The position numbers and the translations under genes are program-made. Shown in pieces: positions 9,312 through 20,306 of a stretch of DNA of 64,000 bases (its first letter is position 1; every line of letters starts with the position of its first letter). Source of the stretch: Planctomycetota bacterium (GTDB lineage Bacteria > Planctomycetota > Phycisphaerae > Phycisphaerales > UBA5793); NCBI GenBank assembly GCA_013112555.1, contig JABFGK010000002.1:992001-1056000 (forward strand), written 5' to 3'. The notes under the pieces were generated by a model. It saw only the letters and a program-made list of their open reading frames with translations. It was not told the DNA's origin and did no database searches.

Positions 9312-10467
9312 TTACTCGGATTTGGATTTGTCGGTGTTGGAACTGTCGGTGTCGCCATCATCGTTGCTGTCGGCAGCGTCAGGCGTTGATGAGATGATGC
9401 CGTGTGTCTCGAGGACCTTGATACGAATCTCGTCGATGAGTTCGGGATTGTCCTTGAGGAACTGCTTGGCGTTTTCGCGCCCCTGGCCGAGTCGGATTTC
9501 GCCGTAACTGAACCAGGCACCGCTCTTGGCCACGATTTCACTGACGACGGCCAGGTCGATGAGGTCGCCGGTGGCGCTGATCCCTTCGTTGAACATGATA
9601 TCGAACTCGGCGTCACGGAAGGGTGGGGCGACCTTGTTCTTGACGACGCGGGCACGGACTCGGTTGCCGATGGCGCGGTCGCCATCCTTGATGGACCCGA
9701 TACGGCGAATATCGATGCGGACGGAGGAGTAGAACTTGAGGGCCCGGCCGCCGGGTGTGGTTTCGGGCGAGCCGAACATGACGCCGATTTTCTCCCGGAT
9801 CTGGTTGATGAAAACGACGGTGGTGCGTGATTTGGAGATGGCACCGGTCAGCTTTCGGAGCGCCTGGCTCATGAGTCGGGCCTGGAGGCCGACATGTGAG
9901 TCGCCCATCTCGCCCTCGATTTCAGCACGGGGGATCAGGGCAGCGACGGAGTCGACGACGACGATATCGACGGCGTTGGAGCGGACGAGGAGTTCGCAGA
10001 TTTCCATAGCCTGCTCGCCGGTGTCGGGTTGGCTGACGAGGAGTTCGTCGATGTTGACGCCGAGTCGCCGCGCCACGAGGGATCGAGCGCATGTTCTGCG
10101 TCGATGAAGGCAGCGATACCGCCTGCTTTTGGGCAGATGCGAGGGTATGGAGTGCGAGGGTTGTTTTACCGGAGGATTCCGGGCCGAAGAACTCGGCCAC
10201 GCGTCCTCGTGGGATTCCTCGGCCGCCGAGTGCAATATCGAGGCTGATGGCACCGGTCGAAAGCCCTGCGACGGGTTGTATGGCCTGGCCATCGAGTTTC
10301 ATGATGGCGCCTTTACCGAACATCTTTTCGATTTGGCCGATGGTGCGATCGAGTGCCTGGGTCCGTCCGTCGTCGTCGGGGTTGCCTGAGGACGATGATC
10401 TGGGATTGACCTCAATGGTCGTGGAGGAGCGGCTTGACGACGATCGTGACTTGGATGAGAGTGCCAT
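9312..10467 (-). CDS. recA: Recombinase RecA, apparently disrupted by two 1-nt frameshifts (about 10131-10121 and 10082-10073)
   Basis: N-terminal frame ...[13 protein letters not shown]...[27 protein letters not shown]; third frame [17 protein letters not shown]-terminal frame [25 protein letters not shown]...[30 protein letters not shown]. Confidence 0.92.
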
Positions 10468-10849
10468 GTCGATTGGTCGCTTTCGGTCTTTCGGGAACCC
10501 GGGAGGGCGCTGTTTGTGTTTCCGGATCATCATAGGGAGGCGTTGATCGTTGGGTGATGATCGGGGGCGCTGACCCGGTCGGTATTTGTTTGTGTTTCCG
10601 TGAATGATAGGATCGGTGTTTGTTTGGGAATGTCAAGTGGTGTGGTGGGAAATTTGACAGAAAAGTGAAAAAGGGGAGGGGGCGGGGGCGGAAAGGGGAC
10701 GCGCTCCCCTTCGGGTCGCGGCTAACTGGGACTGGATCCCAGCCTGCGCCGGGATGACGGGGAGGGGGGAGATACACGGGCGGTCCTCGTCGCTGTCGCG
10801 ATTCGTACCAGCCGTGCCACCCTCAGAGGGGGCGTGTGTGGATCAGGCC

Positions 10850-11081
10850 TTCACCCCCAGCCCCTCTCCCGTGGGGAGAGGGGGGCAAGAGTGCCAATCG
10901 GGAGATTGGCGATCCGGGGCGTGAAGATGGATTCCCGCGTTCGCGGGAATGACGGGGAGGAGGAGAAGATGGATTCCCGCGTGCGCGGGAATGACGGGGA
11001 GGAGGAGAAGATGGATTCCCGCGTTCGCGGGAATGACGGAAGGGGGAGAAGATGGATCCCCGCGTGCGCGGGAATGACGGA
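10850..11081. repeat. Composite repeat ending in four tandem A units (period 41-42 bp)
   Basis: GATGGATTCCCGCG(T/T)(G/T)CGCGGGAATGACGG-type units starting at 10926, 10968, 11010, 11051. Confidence 0.93.
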
Positions 11082-11090
11082 TGGGGAGGT

Positions 11091-12323
11091 TCAGGGGCTC
11101 TGGGGGCGGAGACGGGCGGTGGTGGTGGGGGTGTTGGTGAGTGGGAAGGCATCGGCGACGGCACGGACATCAGCCAGTGTCACGGCCTGGATCCGCTCCA
11201 GTTCCTCATCAAGCGTTCGATAGGGCAGGTCGTAGACACCGAGTTTCCCGAGTCGGCGCATGCGCCCGGCCGGCCGCTCGCCGTGCAGTGTGACGAGTGT
11301 GGCGATCTTGTTGCGCAATCGTTCGAGATCGTCGTCGGTCACGCGATCCAGAAAGTGTGCAAGCGTGTCATTGATCACGGTCTCGACCTGTTCGGCTCGT
11401 TCGGGTGAGCAGGAGGCAAAAGCGTAGAACTCGCCCAGCCCGTCTCGGCCGTCATACCAGAACTGAGCCTCATCTGCAAGCCCCGGGTCCACGAGTGCCC
11501 AGTACAGCAGCGAGCCTTCGGAGTCGCCGATGAGATGAGCAAGGATGTCGGCGGCGTATCGCGACTCATCCTGGATCGGGGGAGCCGCTGCGATCATCAT
11601 GTAATAGTGACGGGCGGCGCGCTCGTCGTCCAATGTAAGGTCCACGCTCGACCGTTGCAGTTCCGGGTGTTCTCGCTGTGCACCGGTCGGCTCCCATGAG
11701 CCGCAGAGTCGTTTTATGTCGGCAGTCATGGCATCAAACTCGATGCGGCCGGCCAGTGTGACGGTGATGCAGTCGGGGGAATATCGTTGATCGAAGTATG
11801 CGCGCATCTGTTCGGGTGTCATGGCTGACACGGTTTCGGTCGTGCCGAGTACACGATTGCTCAGGGGATGTGATTTGTAATGTGCTTCGACGGCTGGGTC
11901 ATAGAGTCGGCTGAAGGGCATGTCCTGGTACATGGCGATTTCCTCGAGGATCACGCCACGTTCGGAGTTGAAGTCGTCGTCGCGCAGTGCCGGCCGCATA
12001 ATATCGGCCAGCAGGTCGGCAGCAGCAGGCAGGTTTTCGGGCAGCACCCAGGCCCAATACCCGGTCATTTCGTTGCTCGTGAAGGCATTATACTCGGCCC
12101 CGAGTTGGTCGAACTCGAGGTTGACGTCGGCTGCAGAGCGAGTGGCCGTCCCTTTGAACAGCATGTGTTCGAGGAAATGGCTGACGCCCATGATGTCCGA
12201 TGATTCATCGCGCGCCCCGGTACGGACAAAAAAGCCACACGCAGCCGTGTGGGCCTCCGGGTCGATTTCGCCCAGAACTGTGAGGCCGTTGGGCAACGTT
12301 GCCTGCTTGTATTCGACACCCAT
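11091..12323 (-). CDS. M16 family (insulinase-like) zinc peptidase, catalytic subunit
   Basis: HFLEHMLFKGT (HxxEH motif), LPNGLTVL N-terminus, downstream Glu-rich M16 region. Confidence 0.92.
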   Translation of the reverse strand: MGVEYKQATLPNGLTVLGEIDPEAHTAACGFFVRTGARDESSDIMGVSHFLEHMLFKGTATRSAADVNLEFDQLGAEYNAFTSNEMTGYWAWVLPENLPAAADLLADIMRPALRDDDFNSERGVILEEIAMYQDMPFSRLYDPAVEAHYKSHPLSNRVLGTTETVSAMTPEQMRAYFDQRYSPDCITVTLAGRIEFDAMTADIKRLCGSWEPTGAQREHPELQRSSVDLTLDDERAARHYYMMIAAAPPIQDESRYAADILAHLIGDSEGSLLYWALVDPGLADEAQFWYDGRDGLGEFYAFASCSPERAEQVETVINDTLAHFLDRVTDDDLERLRNKIATLVTLHGERPAGRMRRLGKLGVYDLPYRTLDEELERIQAVTLADVRAVADAFPLTNTPTTTARLRPQSP

Positions 12324-12346
12324 GTATTGTGTTCCTGTGTATTAAC

Positions 12347-13801
12347 TTACTTGGCCTTCAGGACAAAGACGGCTCGATTCTCGTTGTCGAGAAAGTACTT
12401 CGTCTTTGCGTCTTCAATGTCCTTCTTTTTCAGGCTCATCAGCCGATCGCGGTATTGGGCCCAGAAGGATTCGTCGCCGTGGAGTTCCCGGAAGGCAGCG
12501 GCGTAGGCCACGGTATAGAGGACGTCCGGCCGGCCGCGCATCGCCTTGATGAAGTCCGGGGAGAAGTCGTATCCCAGTTGATAGGAAATGGTGCTGAAGG
12601 CATAGCGGCTATATGTTGACTGGCCTTCCGGGTTTTCAAATCGCTTCGTCCACAGGTCGAATGCTTGTTGCGGCCCTTCGGGGAAGCCGATGGCGTGCGG
12701 CGTGAGATAGGCAGCGCGCGGGTCGACGAGCAGATCATATTGGAAGGCAAGGCGTCCTTGTGCTTCGGGGTATTTCGATGCGCGGCGGACGTAGTTCTTG
12801 GCAATGGCCAGGAAGGCAGGGTGATCATCGTCGGTCACCGGCGGGGCGTAGTACGCAACGGTCAGATGATCTTTGTTCCCGGGCAGATGTTCGACGACGA
12901 CATCGCGCTTCACTGCCCCGACCGGCTTGACGTATTCGCGGGTTGGTGGTTCAGGCCAATTGTTGCCGCCGATTTGCTCAAGGGAGACGGTGACGGATGA
13001 GATGACATCGGGTTCGACGGCAGCGCCGCACACGACGACCATGATGTTCGACGGATGGAGTCGAGACTGCCAGGCTTGTGTCACTTCGGCCGGTGACATT
13101 CGTTTGAGCCAATCGGGATTGCACCCGCGTGCATCGCCGGAACTGTGGCGGAATGTCTTTCCGACGAGCCAACTGGAGGGCACGATGAGCGGTTTGTCTT
13201 CGAACCGGCTTTTGACTTCGGCTGCGAGATCGGCACAGACGCGGTCAATGTCGGGCTGGGTGATTTTGAGTGTGCGCAGGCGGTCGATATAGGCTGGGAA
13301 CCTGGTTTCGGCCTGCTCGGATGGGACGGTGATGCCGAGAACGGTGTGATCGGGATGTGGCTGCATACCCCAGCCGGCAGGGAAGCGTCGATCGAACTCG
13401 TCATATGAGACGGCCGGCTCGGATTCAGTAGCACAGGTATCGGCGAGTCGGACGAGCATGCGCGTGAGCCCGACTTCGCGTCGTGGGTCGTGGTTTTCGC
13501 CGGTCTTGAGCACGACGAGCATGCTGACGAAGCGCTGGGAAGGGATTTCCTGTGTAACGAGGATGGTCTGGTTTTTCAGGACGGTTCGCTGGACGGTCTG
13601 TTGGACGGGCTCGGTGGGATAGTCGATTTCGACGCGCTGGGCGGTCATGGTGACGCCCGGCTCGCTCTCGGTCTGCTGTTGCTGCTCCTGCGCGACGGCC
13701 GTGAATGCTGCTGCGACACACGTGGCAGCGGCAAGCAGGGCGGTTGCGAAGCGTGAGCGGGCGCAGGCGTGGGCTGTATTTGTGGGTGATTGGTATGGCA
13801 T
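12347..13801 (-). CDS. M16-like peptidase paralog lacking HxxEH (probable non-catalytic partner), exported
   Basis: M16 fold-like segments (SMLVVLKTGENHDPRREVGLTRMLVRLADT in place of HFLEHM); signal peptide; adjacent to the catalytic M16 gene. Confidence 0.75.
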   Translation of the reverse strand: MPYQSPTNTAHACARSRFATALLAAATCVAAAFTAVAQEQQQQTESEPGVTMTAQRVEIDYPTEPVQQTVQRTVLKNQTILVTQEIPSQRFVSMLVVLKTGENHDPRREVGLTRMLVRLADTCATESEPAVSYDEFDRRFPAGWGMQPHPDHTVLGITVPSEQAETRFPAYIDRLRTLKITQPDIDRVCADLAAEVKSRFEDKPLIVPSSWLVGKTFRHSSGDARGCNPDWLKRMSPAEVTQAWQSRLHPSNIMVVVCGAAVEPDVISSVTVSLEQIGGNNWPEPPTREYVKPVGAVKRDVVVEHLPGNKDHLTVAYYAPPVTDDDHPAFLAIAKNYVRRASKYPEAQGRLAFQYDLLVDPRAAYLTPHAIGFPEGPQQAFDLWTKRFENPEGQSTYSRYAFSTISYQLGYDFSPDFIKAMRGRPDVLYTVAYAAAFRELHGDESFWAQYRDRLMSLKKKDIEDAKTKYFLDNENRAVFVLKAK

Positions 13802-13960
13802 TTCGGTCCTCGTCCTCGTCATTTGGCGTGGTTTCATGCCGTCTGGTGGCAGGAAGGGGCACTCCTCAGTATAGATCAGACGGGTGAGTGGTTGTTGTTC
13901 CGTCAGGAATCAGGGGGTTGTTGAGGGGATGCGGGGTGAGGGGGTGGCAAGATGCTTGCG

Positions 13961-14055
13961 CATCATCAATCCTCCCCCGGCAAAGCCGCCACCGGTGGTG
14001 GCGGCGAAGGGCGGATGAAGAGAAGATGGATTCCGGCGTGCGCGGGATGACGGAG
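13961..14055. repeat. Composite intergenic palindromic repeat (D, B, A units)
   Basis: gatgcttgcgcatcatc; gccgccaccggtggtggcgg; gatggattccggcgtgcgcgggatgacgg. Confidence 0.85.
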
Positions 14056-14215
14056 GGGGGAAAATGGGGGAATTCGGCTAATGGGTGGGTTGAAGGATCG
14101 TTGTAGTGATGTCGCCGGGCAGGGATTCGCCGATGGTGGGTCCAGGAACGGCGATTGAGATCGCGGCCCCTGTGACAATGGCGGGCGGGGTGATAACTAC
14201 CGGATAGGAGGATGC

Positions 14216-14974
14216 ATGAGCGCTCATGCAACCACAAACGGCCTGACGCCGGTCCCCCCCGGGGATGCTGCGGGTTTACCTGCTGAATCGGGCAGCGAGA
14301 CTGCGAGGTCGGAGCCGAAGTCATCGCCGGCCCCGGATGCCGAGTGGATTCGCAGGATTCTGGATGAATACGGCGATCAGTTGCTGCGGTATTCGGCCCG
14401 ATGGCTGCACGGCGATACGGATCGGGCGGCCGACGTCGTTCAGGATGCGTTTGTGCAACTCTGTCGGCCTGATACGAAGAAGCCGGAACCGCAGCATTTG
14501 AAAGCGTGGCTCTATGCCGTGTGTCGCAATCGGGCACTCGACATCGCGCGAAAGGAGCGTCGTATGACGACCTTTTCACCCCAACATGCCAACGAACCGG
14601 ACGCGAACCCATCCGATGCTGCGGTTGCCTCTGCGATGGAGCAGCAGCATGGGAAGGATGAGGCGAACGAAGGGGGCAGCAGCGGTCTGCAGGGGGATCA
14701 TCCGGACTGGTCTGAGCAGCGTCACAAGGTGTATCAGGCGATGGGGGTGCTGTCGGAGACGCAACAGGATGTGCTGCGACTGAAGTTTCAGAGCGACTTG
14801 TCGTATGCGGAGATTGCGCGAGTGCTCGATCTGTCGGTCACGAACGTCGGTTTTCTGATTCACACGGCCATGAAGGCGCTGCGTCAGCACCTGGTGCCGG
14901 AGCCGGCTGTCAGTGGGCCTTCTGTTTCGCCGACTCACCGTAGCCGGGAAAACCAATCTGCCGGAGGCGATTGA
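14216..14974 (+). CDS. ECF-type RNA polymerase sigma factor
   Basis: DRAADVVQDAFVQLCR region 2, KAWLYAVCRNRALDIARKERR, region 4 LKFQSDLSYAEIARVLDLSVTNVGFLIHTAMKALRQHL. Confidence 0.9.
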   Translation: MSAHATTNGLTPVPPGDAAGLPAESGSETARSEPKSSPAPDAEWIRRILDEYGDQLLRYSARWLHGDTDRAADVVQDAFVQLCRPDTKKPEPQHLKAWLYAVCRNRALDIARKERRMTTFSPQHANEPDANPSDAAVASAMEQQHGKDEANEGGSSGLQGDHPDWSEQRHKVYQAMGVLSETQQDVLRLKFQSDLSYAEIARVLDLSVTNVGFLIHTAMKALRQHLVPEPAVSGPSVSPTHRSRENQSAGGD

Positions 14975-15057
14975 TCAATCGCATGGATGGCATCATGCCC
15001 TGTATTTCGATTCTCGTAGTTCTTACTGCATGATTCAAAGCAACCCGAGGTGTCCAA

Positions 15058-17660
15058 ATGGAACCGACTCAGAATACCAACGACGATACACACGACCGAA
15101 CTGTTGCGCAGCACGATCCGTTCGATGACCCGAACGTGACGGCGTATGCACTTGGTGAACTTGAGATTCCCGAGGATCTGGCCCGAGTGGAAGCTCTGAT
15201 CGACAGTGACCCGCGGTATCGGGAGGCGGTCGATGCGATTCGTCAGACGGCCTCGGTCTTGACGGCTGAACTTGGCGCTGAGGGCGGGCCGACGCTGTCG
15301 GCAGATCAGCGGGCCACGATGGCTGAGCAGATTCAGAAGCGGTCGACAGAGACGGGCGAAGGGCCGGCGTTGAAGTATGACGGGAAGCCGGTTGACATGA
15401 ACCCGGCGTTATGGCGTCGGCGATCGTTCTGGGCGTGCGCCGGCATGACGGGGATTGCAGCGTGCGCGACTTTTGTGGCGATGTGGCCATCATTGTTTGA
15501 GCCGGCAGGCGGTGGCAGGAGCGAGCTCGCCTTACGGGTTGAATCGGATGCAACGGAGGCGCGCGATTGCGCGCAGCGGGCGGTCGCGGCGTGAGCCCGG
15601 GCCAACCGTCGGCAGCACCGATGGATTCGCTGAGTGCAGCGGCCGACAAAGACGCAAAGATGAAGGGGGCACTGAACAGTATTCAGGGGCGTCGTTCGTC
15701 CGGAACCGTGATTGGCGAGCAGATTGTTGACGGCGAGTCGTTGGGCTTCTTCGTCGAGGGTGCTGCGCCGGCGCGCGAGTACGATCGGTATGCATACGGC
15801 ATCACAGAAGGAGGGAGCGGGGGAATTCCGGCGGATGACTATTCTGAAACCGTGCAGCGTTACTATGCGGACGTGGTGGACCGGGCCGGCGGTGCTGCTG
15901 ATGCACCAATGGATGGGTACAGAGAGGATGATGATACGTGGACGCCGTGGAGCCTGCAGGAAAATACGCTGCCGTCGGGAGAGAGTTTGTTTGGTACGGA
16001 GGCGGATAGTTTTGCCAGCCAGGCGCTTTCTCACACGAACGCGGAGATCAGTCTGGCCAACGAGGCGTATTCGAAGATTGTTGATAACACGTTCAACGTG
16101 GTGACGGAGCAACCGTTGTCGACGTTCTCGATCGACGTTGATACGGCATCATATTCGAACATTCGCCGGATCATTAATTCGAACAGCATGATTCCGCCGG
16201 CACCGGCGGTGCGCATTGAGGAGATGGTGAATTACTTTGATTATAAGTACACGCCACCGGCTGAAGATGATCCGCTGCCGTTTGCGACGGCGGTTGAGAT
16301 TGCAGAATGCCCATGGGAGCCGTCTCACAAACTGGCCAGGATCGGGTTGAAGGGCAAAGAGATTGCGGCAAACAATCGGCCGGCCACGAACCTCGTGTTC
16401 CTGCTGGACGTGTCGGGTTCAATGAGTGATCGCAACAAGTTGCCGCTGGTCAAGAAGAGCATGGCGGAGATGGTCAACAACCTGACGGTTGACGATCGGG
16501 TGGCGATTGTGACGTATGCCGGGAACTCGCAGGTGGCGCTTGAATCGACGCCGTGCTTCCAGCGTCAGACGATTCTGGATGCGATTAATCGTTTGTCGGC
16601 CGGCGGCTCGACGAACGGGGCGGCCGGGATTACCCAGGCATATGACATTGCATCAGCGAACTTTATCAAGGAGGGTGTGAATCGGGTGGTGTTGGCAACC
16701 GACGGCGATTTCAATGTCGGTATCAGTAACAACGGCGATCTGCTGGAACTGATTGATGAGAAGGCAGACACGGGCGTGTTTCTGAGCGTGCTCGGGTTCG
16801 GCATGGGGAACTACAAGGACGACAAACTGGAGACGCTGGCCGATCACGGGAACGGGAACTATGCGTACATTGACACGTATGACGAGGCATATCACGTGCT
16901 GGTGGAGAAGATGGCCGGCACATTGGTGACGATTGCAAAGGATGTTAAGATTCAGATTGAGTTTAATCCTGCGCGGGTGGCATCGTATCGCCTGATTGGG
17001 TACGAGAACCGTGTGCTGGCAGCGCGTGACTTCAATGATGACACGATTGATGCCGGTGAGATCGGCGCGGGTCATACGGTGACGGCATTGTACGAGATCG
17101 TGCCGGCAGCCGGCGGCTCTGAGTCGGGCGCGGTGGTCGATGATCCGGCTGCTACTGAGCCGGCGACGGATGATCTTGTGTATCAAAAGAGTGAGCCGAC
17201 TGACCGGGCGCTGGCGTCTTCAGAGTTGTTCAATCTGAAGTTGCGGTACAAAGAACCGGCCGGCGACGAGAGCAAGCTGGTTGTGATTCCGGTGAGTGAT
17301 TCGGATGGGAATGGGATATCGATTGATGATGCCTCGCCGGACTTCCGGTTTGCGGCTGCTGTTGCATCGTATGGGATGCTGCTTCGGAACTCGCCGTATG
17401 CCGGGAAGTCGACGTTTGGCCTGGTGCTTGAGTTGGCAGCATCGGCAGGGCGCGAAGAATCGGTTGATCGCGTTCGCCTGGCACGAGGCGGGGAGCAGAG
17501 GGGTGGGGCACCGGCGGAGGCTGAGGCTGACGAGACGTCTGAAGTTCGTCGGCCGGAGGCTGTTGATGCAGATGCGACGCGTCGGGCTGAATTTGTGGAG
17601 TTGGTGCGTCGGACGATTCAGTTGACGGATACGGGAGATGGTGATGTGAACGAGCAGTAG
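15058..17660 (+). CDS. YfbK-like vWA-domain protein with N-terminal anti-sigma-like segment, apparently split by a frameshift near 15570-15594
   Basis: ORF 15058-15594 (DPNVTAYALGELEIPEDLARVEALIDSDPRYREAVDAIR) runs into ORF 15567-17660 (vWA: NLVFLLDVSGSMSDRNKLPLVKKSM) in another frame; the second ORF lacks its own ATG (TTG at 15567). Confidence 0.8.
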
Positions 17661-17697
17661 TGAGTGATAGGGGGAGGGGTGGGAGAAAAGGGGGGGA

Positions 17698-18036
17698 GAA
17701 GATGGATTCCCGCGTGCGCGAGAATGACGGGCAAGAAGTAGGCCGGATCAACGCTGCTTTGAGCGGAAGATCCGGCAGGGAGACCGTGCGGAACACATTG
17801 ATCTCCCTGGATCCCGGCCAATGGGGGAGGCGCCGGGATGACGGAGGGGTTTCCCCCGCGGATAGGAATCCGTGGGCTTGGGGGAGAGGGGATGAGGCAT
17901 CGGACAATCCGTGGGGCGCGGCTTGCCCGGCTTGCATGAGGCATGCACATGGCATGATGCTTGCGCATCATTCCTCCGGCAGAGCCGGGTGCTAACGGGA
18001 GGAGGATGGATTCCCGCGTGCGCGGGAATGACGGAG
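17698..18036. repeat. Large composite of A, H, F, I, D, A repeat units
   Basis: Contains gattcccgcgtgcgcgagaat, gtaggccggatcaacgctgctttgagcggaagatccggc, gcatgatgcttgcgcatcattc, gattcccgcgtgcgcgggaatgacgg. Confidence 0.85.
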
Positions 18037-18131
18037 GGGAGGGGGAGAGAGCCGCGGCTGAACAGTGAGGCGTGGGGTAGAATGCTCTCGTATTCGTCTG
18101 TGAGCACCCGGCCTAATGAGAGTACTACACC

Positions 18132-20306
18132 GTGCCCAATTCTCTTTTGTCGTTTCTGATATCTTTTCGTATACACGTCTGCGCGATTGCGATGGCTGCG
18201 TTTGCCAGCGGCTGTTTCGGCGGCATTCATGTCGAACCAGAGGACGATGGCTCGGCCTCAACCGGCGGCCAGTCGGTTGCTGAAAAGCAGCGTGCGATCT
18301 TTGCCCCGCTTGAGAGTTTGCCACCCGGCAACTCCATTCGGACGGCGTCCGGCGCCCCGGGCCCGGACTACTGGCAGCAGCAGGTTGATTACGTTCTGGA
18401 GGCGACGCTCGATGCCGACACTCGGCGGGTGACGGGGCACGCGCTCATTACGTATCACAACAATTCGCCTGATCCGCTGGCGTACCTGTGGGCCCATGTT
18501 GAACAGAACATTTTCCGGGAGGACAGCATTGGGGCTGCGATTGAGACGCGTACACCGATCGGGATGCACTCGAAGTTTGGTGAAGGGTGCACGATTGAGT
18601 ACGTTCGCGTGCCGGCGTCTGTTGCCCAGCGCGCACAGGAATTGTCATATCATGTGTATGACACAGTGATGAAGATTGATTTGCCGCAACCGGTTGCCGC
18701 TAACGGGGGTCGGGCTGAGGTTGAGATTGCGTGGTCGTTCACCGTCCCGAACGATACGTTCCGTCGATTCGGCGCCATGGGTGTTGAAGAAGGAACGATC
18801 TTTGAAGTGGCCCAGTGGTTCCCTGCGATGGCAGTGTATGACGATGTACATGGTTGGAACACGCTGCCGTATCTCGGGACGGGTGAGTTTTATACCAACT
18901 TCGGCAATTATGATCTTCGTATTACCGTGCCGGCAACGCATCTCGTTGCTGCGACGGGCGAGTTGATGAATCCGAGCGAGGTGTACACGCCCGATCAACT
19001 CATGCGTTATAATCGCGCGCAGCGGAGTCGTGATACGGTCGTGATTCGCTCGGCCGACGAAGTGGCCGACCCGAAGTCTCGGCCGCGTCATGCAGAGACT
19101 TTGACGTGGCATTTCAAGGCAGAGAATGTTCGGACGGTGGCGTGGGCGTCATCGGAGGCGTTTATTCAGGATGCGTGCCGCCACGGGCAGACGCTGATGC
19201 AGTCGTTTTATACAAAGGAGGCGCTGCCGGTCTGGTCGGAGAGTTCACAAATGCTGGCCACAGCGATCGGGCATTACAATGAGCAGTGGTTCGAGTACCC
19301 ATACCCGACGGCGAACAACATTTACGGGCCGGAGTGGGGGATGGAATACCCGATGATCATCTTCTGCCGATCCTCAAGGAGTTCGAAAGGGCTGTATGGT
19401 TTGGTGGCGCATGAGATCGGGCACAACTGGTTCCCGATGGTTGTGAATACGGATGAGCGGCGACATGCATGGATGGACGAGGGGTTTGATTCGTTTATTA
19501 ACTATCTGGCTGATCTGCAGTGGCCGAATGACCCGCCGAAGTCGGAGGAGGGGGATGAGGAGGAGGCCGGTGATGAAAACGGATCGCCGCCTGCTCGTTC
19601 GTTGCCGAAGGAGCCCGCTGTTCTTGGGAATCCGAAGTCGTTTGCCAAGGCGATGCAGCGGCCGAGTAATGTGCCGGTCGACACATACCCGGACCGATTG
19701 CCGCCGGACGCGTTGGGGCGGTTGCAGTATCGCAAGCCTGCGGTCGGGTTGTCGTTGTTGCGGAGTGAGATTCTGGGCAAGGATCGGTTTGACGATGCGT
19801 TTCGCACATACATTCATCGCTGGGCGTTCAAGTCGCCGCGGCCGGCTGACTTTTTTCGCTCGATTGAAGATGCTGCGGGCATGGACCTGGCCTGGTTTTG
19901 GCGCGGATGGTTTTTAACAAACTCGGTGGTGGATCAGTCGGTGGTTCGTGTGTCGCAGGCATTTGAAACGCTTGGCGGAGATGGTGAGGAGGAGGGGGAA
20001 GGAGTGGATGAGGCTTCTGGGGGTGGTGACACGACGGTCGTGGGAACGATCAAGGCAGTGATCGGGACGAGCGGGGGGCTGGTGATGCCGGTGACGATTA
20101 CGGTGCTGTATGAGGATGGGACGACGGATGTGCGGACGCTGCCGGTGGACATCTGGTATAACACGGATGAGTTTGAGGCAACGTGGACATCTGATTCGCC
20201 GGCGGTTTCGATTGTGGTTGATAGCGCGCGGCACTTGCCGGACGTGAATCGGAAGAACAATGTGTGGCCGCACGGGGAGGCGGAAGGCGAGGAGGAGGGG
20301 GAGTAG
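18132..20306 (+). CDS. M1 family metallopeptidase (aminopeptidase N-like), lipoprotein
   Basis: HEIGHNWFPMVVNTDERRHAWMDEGF (HExxH-x18-E); signal/lipobox-like FASGCFGG. Confidence 0.93.
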   Translation: MPNSLLSFLISFRIHVCAIAMAAFASGCFGGIHVEPEDDGSASTGGQSVAEKQRAIFAPLESLPPGNSIRTASGAPGPDYWQQQVDYVLEATLDADTRRVTGHALITYHNNSPDPLAYLWAHVEQNIFREDSIGAAIETRTPIGMHSKFGEGCTIEYVRVPASVAQRAQELSYHVYDTVMKIDLPQPVAANGGRAEVEIAWSFTVPNDTFRRFGAMGVEEGTIFEVAQWFPAMAVYDDVHGWNTLPYLGTGEFYTNFGNYDLRITVPATHLVAATGELMNPSEVYTPDQLMRYNRAQRSRDTVVIRSADEVADPKSRPRHAETLTWHFKAENVRTVAWASSEAFIQDACRHGQTLMQSFYTKEALPVWSESSQMLATAIGHYNEQWFEYPYPTANNIYGPEWGMEYPMIIFCRSSRSSKGLYGLVAHEIGHNWFPMVVNTDERRHAWMDEGFDSFINYLADLQWPNDPPKSEEGDEEEAGDENGSPPARSLPKEPAVLGNPKSFAKAMQRPSNVPVDTYPDRLPPDALGRLQYRKPAVGLSLLRSEILGKDRFDDAFRTYIHRWAFKSPRPADFFRSIEDAAGMDLAWFWRGWFLTNSVVDQSVVRVSQAFETLGGDGEEEGEGVDEASGGGDTTVVGTIKAVIGTSGGLVMPVTITVLYEDGTTDVRTLPVDIWYNTDEFEATWTSDSPAVSIVVDSARHLPDVNRKNNVWPHGEAEGEEEGE

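Noticed and set aside
9402-9830. 142-aa plus-strand acidic ORF opposite recA
   Set aside because: Antisense shadow of the conserved RecA C-terminal coding region.
10926-11081. Regular 42-bp repeats resembling a CRISPR array
   Set aside because: The whole period is repeated with no variable spacers; units are the genome-wide A palindrome; no cas genes nearby.
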